Shown here: piece after piece, positions 4,904 through 8,293 of the stretch
Position numbering within the stretch: position 1 is the first letter of the stretch
How the letters are laid out: every line of letters starts with the position of its first letter
NCBI GenBank assembly: GCA_947589145.1
Contig: CANQCB010000059.1
Location: forward strand, 1-8,293
DNA: 8,293 nucleotides
DNA from: an uncultured Clostridia bacterium
Lineage (GTDB): Bacteria; Bacillota; Clostridia; Christensenellales; Pumilibacteraceae
Direction: 5' to 3'
The notes under the pieces: generated by a model
Told to the model about the DNA's origin: nothing
Databases searched by the model: none
Seen by the model: the letters and a program-made list of their open reading frames with translations, nothing else
Made by a program: the position numbers and the translations under genes

Positions 4904-5095
4904 TTAATTGCCTTCTTGATGACTATTCTTCATATCACGGAAAGCCGTCCATTTGTCCATGTCTGACAGCATGGCCATCTCATTGAGCGTGAGACAAACT
5001 GTTCCGCATTAAAACAATACATCGGTCGCGACGATGTTATCTTCGGTCTTAAAGATAATGAAATGCTGAATGCGGTCGAATAAATGTTTATCCAT
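4904..5095 (-). pseudogene. Degenerate N-terminal remnant of a RhuM-family protein
   Basis: From ATG 5095 the frame reads 28 residues, meets an in-frame TAA (5009-5011), and continues for 34 codons to a TAA at 4904. Ignoring the internal stop, FIIFKTEDNIVATDVLF then TVCLTLNEMAMLSDMDKW and finally KNSHQEGN follow the layout of the RhuM (virulence/DOC-like) N-terminus as I remember it. That layout is a strand of the type IIYQTEDG..V.V.F, then TVWLTQ.QMAELF.., then .HI.NI..EGEL. At the 3' end, GGC AAT TAA could be a one-base-deleted form of a GGC GAA TTA (GEL) stretch. After this no family likeness remains, and the usual 300-plus residue protein is missing. The gap to the hsdR stop is only 10 bases. 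RhuM genes are often found inside type I restriction loci, which supports the call. A real 28-residue peptide is a less likely alternative. Confidence 0.5.
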
Positions 5096-5105
5096 TTCGC
5101 GCCCA

Positions 5106-8090
5106 TCAGTCACCTTTTCTTAATTCCTTATAAACCTCGCTTGCAAAAATACCCAACACTTCTCGTTTGATTTCATTATTGTTCAACAAGAGCGAGAAGA
5201 AGTCCTGATTTTGCGAAAGACCTTCTATGAGAGCGTCGTCGATATCGTCAAAATAAGTAAATTCGAAGTCTTTTTCAGAATTATTTCGCGCGCTCGTACG
5301 CAGTTTTTCGGACTTCAACAACAAATCCCGAATTTGCAACATCGCCTTCACGACAACGTCACTGTCATAGGATTTTCCCGTTTTACTATTGATTTCCTCA
5401 ATGATTACAGAAAGCCGCTCCTGCTTATCTTCCGGCAACATAATGGCGTCCGCCGTGGGAAGTTTGATCACGGGATCGGAATGAAGTTTTTCGTTCTCGT
5501 GGGTTTCTCCCTTCTTTTGCACAAATTGAGACGCTTTGATTTTGCCGTCCAAATTGAAGCCGCTGCCCGGCAACTTTATGTCGATATAAGAAAGCAAATA
5601 GGAGACAAACACGTACTTCTTGTGCAATTCAACATCCTCGAAACAAGACACTTGAATCAGGAACTCATAGAACCGCACGAAATGACGCATAACGGCGACG
5701 ATCTCAAGCTGTTTCAAGGCATCGCCGACTTGTTCCAACCGCATCTGTGCCCGCTTGAAATAGTACATCAACTTTTGCTTATCCCGCGAAGTTACCTTTT
5801 TATATAAGAGTTCGACGGCGCAATCAATATCCGATGGATCGAGGATATAGTAGCCGTCAAGTTTCGCTTCTAAGTCGTATACGGCTGTAGGCGTTACGGA
5901 GTTTGCGAGGAGCGTCGTCGTATAATACGGCTCAAAGGCGGCGACGATCTCGTCGTATGTATTGACGAAGTCAAGAACGAACGTCTTTTTATCGAACGGC
6001 GGACAAATTCTGTTAAGGCGGGAGAGCGTTTGCACGGCATTAACCCCGCGCAACTTTTTCAGAACATACATGGCACAGAGCTTGGGTTGATCGAACCCCG
6101 TCTGATATTTGTTTGCGACAAGCAAAACTTTGTTTTCGTCCTTTTCGAATTCACGCGGTAAGCGCTCTTCAGAAAAACCATTGATTGAACTCTCGGTGTA
6201 TTCCGTCTCTTCGTCGGGAAACTTCACCTTCCCCGAAAATGCCACCAAAGATTTGATTCCCGTGTAACCCTTCTTAGAGATATATTCTTCGAAAGCACGA
6301 TGATATTTTACCGCACTTGCGCGAGAAGCGGTGATCACCATCGCCTTCGCCATGCCACCAAGTTCATTCATCACGGTCGTGCGGAAATGCTCGATAATGA
6401 CTTCGATGCGCTGTGAGATATTTGTCTCATGCAGTTCCACAAAGCGGGCGATTTGGCGTTTTGCCTCCGAGGTCTTGCAACGCGGATCCTCCTCGATTTC
6501 TTTATTGATTCGATAATAGGTCTTATACTCGGTGAAGTTCTGCAACACATCGAGAATAAAGCCCTCTTCGATCGCCTGTTTCATCGAGTATATGTGGAAT
6601 GCCTGTTTCTGACCTTTTGGATTTTGTCTGCCGAAAAGTGCCAATGTCGTCGACTTGGGTGTGGCGGTAAACGCGAACACGGATACGTTCGGCTGTTTTC
6701 CGTTGCGTGCAATTTGATCGACTATCAGGTCTTCCACGTCGAGCGAACGTTCGGTGTCGATCTCAACTTCCCCCTTGCCGAGTGCCATGGTGATCGCCGC
6801 CATGTCCTTACCCGCCGTCGAGGAATGTGCCTCGTCAATGATCACGGCGAACGTCTTATTTTTAAGCCCCGCGACCGTATCGACGATATATGGAAATTTC
6901 TGAATGGTCGTTGCAATAATCTTCGTATTGCCCGAAAGAGCGGTTGCAAGGTCTGCGGACGTACACTTGTCGTCCATCACGCGGATCATTCCCGTCTTGT
7001 GTTCCATACCGAGAATTGCAGCCTGCAACTGCCTGTCAACCACCACGCGATCGGTCACAATGACGATATTATCGAAGATAATCTTATTTTCGCTGTCATG
7101 CAATGATGCCAAACGGTGAGCAAGCCAAGCGATGGAATTGGTCTTCCCCGAACCCGCGCTGTGCTGAATGAGATAGTTCAGCGAGGTTTTATTTACCTCG
7201 ACGTCGGCAAGAATGCGACGGATGACGTCGAGTTGATGATAGCGCGGGAAGATGATAGTTTCTTTGACTTTCTTCTTCCCCGTTAGTTCGTCCGTTTCTT
7301 CTTTCGTCTCGATGAAGATGAATTTTGTGATAAGTTCAATGAGCATATCCTTTCTCAGAATATCCGCCCACATATAATAAACGCTGTATTCATTCTCATA
7401 CGTCGGATTGCCCTTGCCCGCGTTGATCCCCTCTCCACAACCCATATTGAAGGGAAGAAAAACGGTGTCTGCGCCGTTTAATTTCGTCGTCATATAGACT
7501 TCGTTTAAGTCCATCGCGAAGTTTACAAGACAGCCCGCCTTAAAACGGAACAAGCGCGTTTTGGGGTCACGCCGAATGCGATATTGCAGAATCGCGTCCG
7601 AATACGATTGCCCCGCAAAGTTGCATTTGAGTTCGAAGGACATGACGGCAAGCCCGTTCAAAAAGATGACGAGGTCGACGCGCTCTTCTTCGCTTGCCCA
7701 AACTTCCTCCATGACCGAAAAAATATTTTTGTTGTAATTTGCAAGAAGCTGTGCATTGAAAGTCGTGGCGGGCTTGGTGTAGAGGAGATTGAGCTTGTAG
7801 TTGGCGATTTCCAAGCCATGTTTAAGCACGGACAAGAGGCTCCCCTTCGACTTTGTGATCTCGGCATTAAGGGCGCTTACGATCGTTTCCTCCGTCTTGT
7901 CCTTGAAAATCTTGGTGAGCGCCGCCAGCGTGTCGGGCTGGGTTTCTCGGAGAAAGCGAAGCAGCAGTTCACGGTCAATGGCAAACGAGCGGTCAAAATA
8001 CGCCGCTTTACGCTCGATATAGCCGTTCTCTGTTACAAGCCGCTCGATAATATATCTTTGATATTCTTTTTCGGAAAGGATGTTATTCAT
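5106..8090 (-). CDS. hsdR: Type I restriction endonuclease, R (motor/nuclease) subunit
   Basis: HsdR binds the HsdM-HsdS methyltransferase core, translocates DNA with ATP and cuts unmodified foreign DNA at a distance. Its 994 residues suit the family. In order: a PD-(D/E)xK nuclease domain with Asp139 (ERVDLVIF), Glu153 and Lys155 (FELK), and the downstream AILQYRIRRD segment; then SF2 helicase motifs with Walker A HSAGSGKTN (310-318), VTDRVVVDRQL (motif Ia), IIDEAHSSTAG with DEAH at 419-422, FAFTATPKS (motif III), MVITASR (motif IV), KYQTGFDQPKL (motif V) and QTLSRLNRICP (motif VI). The C-terminal helical region presumably contacts HsdM/HsdS. The key catalytic residues I can see are intact, so the subunit looks functional. 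Start at ATG 8090 with AGGAGA six bases upstream. hsdM and hsdS are not in the window. An unrecognised gene ends 15 bases upstream. Confidence 0.97.
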   Translation of the reverse strand: MNNILSEKEYQRYIIERLVTENGYIERKAAYFDRSFAIDRELLLRFLRETQPDTLAALTKIFKDKTEETIVSALNAEITKSKGSLLSVLKHGLEIANYKLNLLYTKPATTFNAQLLANYNKNIFSVMEEVWASEEERVDLVIFLNGLAVMSFELKCNFAGQSYSDAILQYRIRRDPKTRLFRFKAGCLVNFAMDLNEVYMTTKLNGADTVFLPFNMGCGEGINAGKGNPTYENEYSVYYMWADILRKDMLIELITKFIFIETKEETDELTGKKKVKETIIFPRYHQLDVIRRILADVEVNKTSLNYLIQHSAGSGKTNSIAWLAHRLASLHDSENKIIFDNIVIVTDRVVVDRQLQAAILGMEHKTGMIRVMDDKCTSADLATALSGNTKIIATTIQKFPYIVDTVAGLKNKTFAVIIDEAHSSTAGKDMAAITMALGKGEVEIDTERSLDVEDLIVDQIARNGKQPNVSVFAFTATPKSTTLALFGRQNPKGQKQAFHIYSMKQAIEEGFILDVLQNFTEYKTYYRINKEIEEDPRCKTSEAKRQIARFVELHETNISQRIEVIIEHFRTTVMNELGGMAKAMVITASRASAVKYHRAFEEYISKKGYTGIKSLVAFSGKVKFPDEETEYTESSINGFSEERLPREFEKDENKVLLVANKYQTGFDQPKLCAMYVLKKLRGVNAVQTLSRLNRICPPFDKKTFVLDFVNTYDEIVAAFEPYYTTTLLANSVTPTAVYDLEAKLDGYYILDPSDIDCAVELLYKKVTSRDKQKLMYYFKRAQMRLEQVGDALKQLEIVAVMRHFVRFYEFLIQVSCFEDVELHKKYVFVSYLLSYIDIKLPGSGFNLDGKIKASQFVQKKGETHENEKLHSDPVIKLPTADAIMLPEDKQERLSVIIEEINSKTGKSYDSDVVVKAMLQIRDLLLKSEKLRTSARNNSEKDFEFTYFDDIDDALIEGLSQNQDFFSLLLNNNEIKREVLGIFASEVYKELRKGD

Positions 8091-8096
8091 TGGTTG

Positions 8097-8102
8097 TCTC
8101 CT
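8097..8102 (-). promoter_or_regulatory. Ribosome binding site of hsdR
   Basis: AGGAGA on the minus strand sits six bases before the hsdR ATG and fixes the start at 8090. It falls in the 15-base gap after the preceding gene, consistent with one transcript covering both. Confidence 0.8.
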
Positions 8103-8105
8103 GCT

Positions 8106-8293
8106 TTATGCGGAAATTTCGCATAAGAAATTTATCCCTTGTTCTACACGCTTTTTCACTTGCAATAATGTCGTCATATCTATTCGTCCCGCCTCGCCAT
8201 GCGTTCCATCGCTTAGAATATGAAAAAGTTCGAGAATATTCGTAATATCAGCTTCTGCAAAATCTGCCACACAATCATCCATTTGAAGGTTAC
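8106..8293 (-). CDS. C-terminal part of an unrecognised gene upstream of hsdR
   Basis: An open frame enters from the right window edge and ends with TAA at 8106, giving at least 61 residues. It reads as a mainly helical, acidic segment: DDCVADFAEADITNILELF, then HILSDGTHGEAGRID, then LLQVKKRVEQGINFLCEISA. It includes a Met at 8282, but no Shine-Dalgarno precedes that, so the true start is probably outside. I do not recognise the family. It is not the C-terminus of a typical HsdM or HsdS as far as I can tell. The SDGTHGEAG turn between two helices is the most distinctive element. With a 15-base gap to hsdR on the same strand it is very likely in the restriction operon, so a defence-related or accessory role is plausible but unproven. 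Confidence 0.65.
   Translation of the reverse strand, partial: NLQMDDCVADFAEADITNILELFHILSDGTHGEAGRIDMTTLLQVKKRVEQGINFLCEISA

Overview
The window looks like chromosomal DNA from a Gram-positive bacterium of the Bacillota, probably Clostridia-like. Reasons are an mrnC (Mini-RNase III) gene, sigma-A-type promoters, intrinsic terminators with U-tracts, and the gene order mrnC / thymidylate synthase / rlmB. The species cannot be named from the sequence alone. Every gene I can support lies on the minus strand, so transcription runs from high to low coordinates.

Left part (1-3200), housekeeping. Read in the direction of transcription: mrnC (3162-2767), overlapped by thyA (2783-1953), a gene-free gap of about 440 bases, dfrA (1508-996), and rlmB (999-274), which starts inside the dfrA stop codon. 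An elongator tRNA-Met with its own promoter follows and is cut by the left window edge. thyA and dfrA form a metabolic pair: ThyA oxidises methylene-tetrahydrofolate to dihydrofolate, and DHFR regenerates tetrahydrofolate. MrnC and RlmB act on 23S rRNA. The thyA-dfrA gap holds a degenerate purine-rich tandem repeat, a perfect 10-bp hairpin, a second inverted repeat and a run of nine G next to the thyA stop.

Middle (3163-3726), no protein gene that I accept. It contains a promoter abutting the mrnC start, a 13-base direct repeat, a likely short independent transcription unit (consensus promoter, about 105 nt with a C-rich stretch, strong intrinsic terminator), a 28-base perfect A/T-rich palindrome just upstream of that promoter, and a hairpin that terminates the araC-type gene.

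Right part (3727-8293), accessory. An AraC-family regulator with its own promoter lies downstream of a defence locus. The locus reads: an unrecognised gene cut by the right window edge, hsdR (type I restriction motor/nuclease subunit), a degenerate fragment resembling the N-terminus of RhuM-family proteins with an in-frame stop, then an intrinsic terminator. hsdM and hsdS are not in the window and would be expected further right. The most unusual items are the candidate small RNA, the RhuM-like remnant and the thyA-dfrA gap. I did not find a convincing wholly new multi-gene system.
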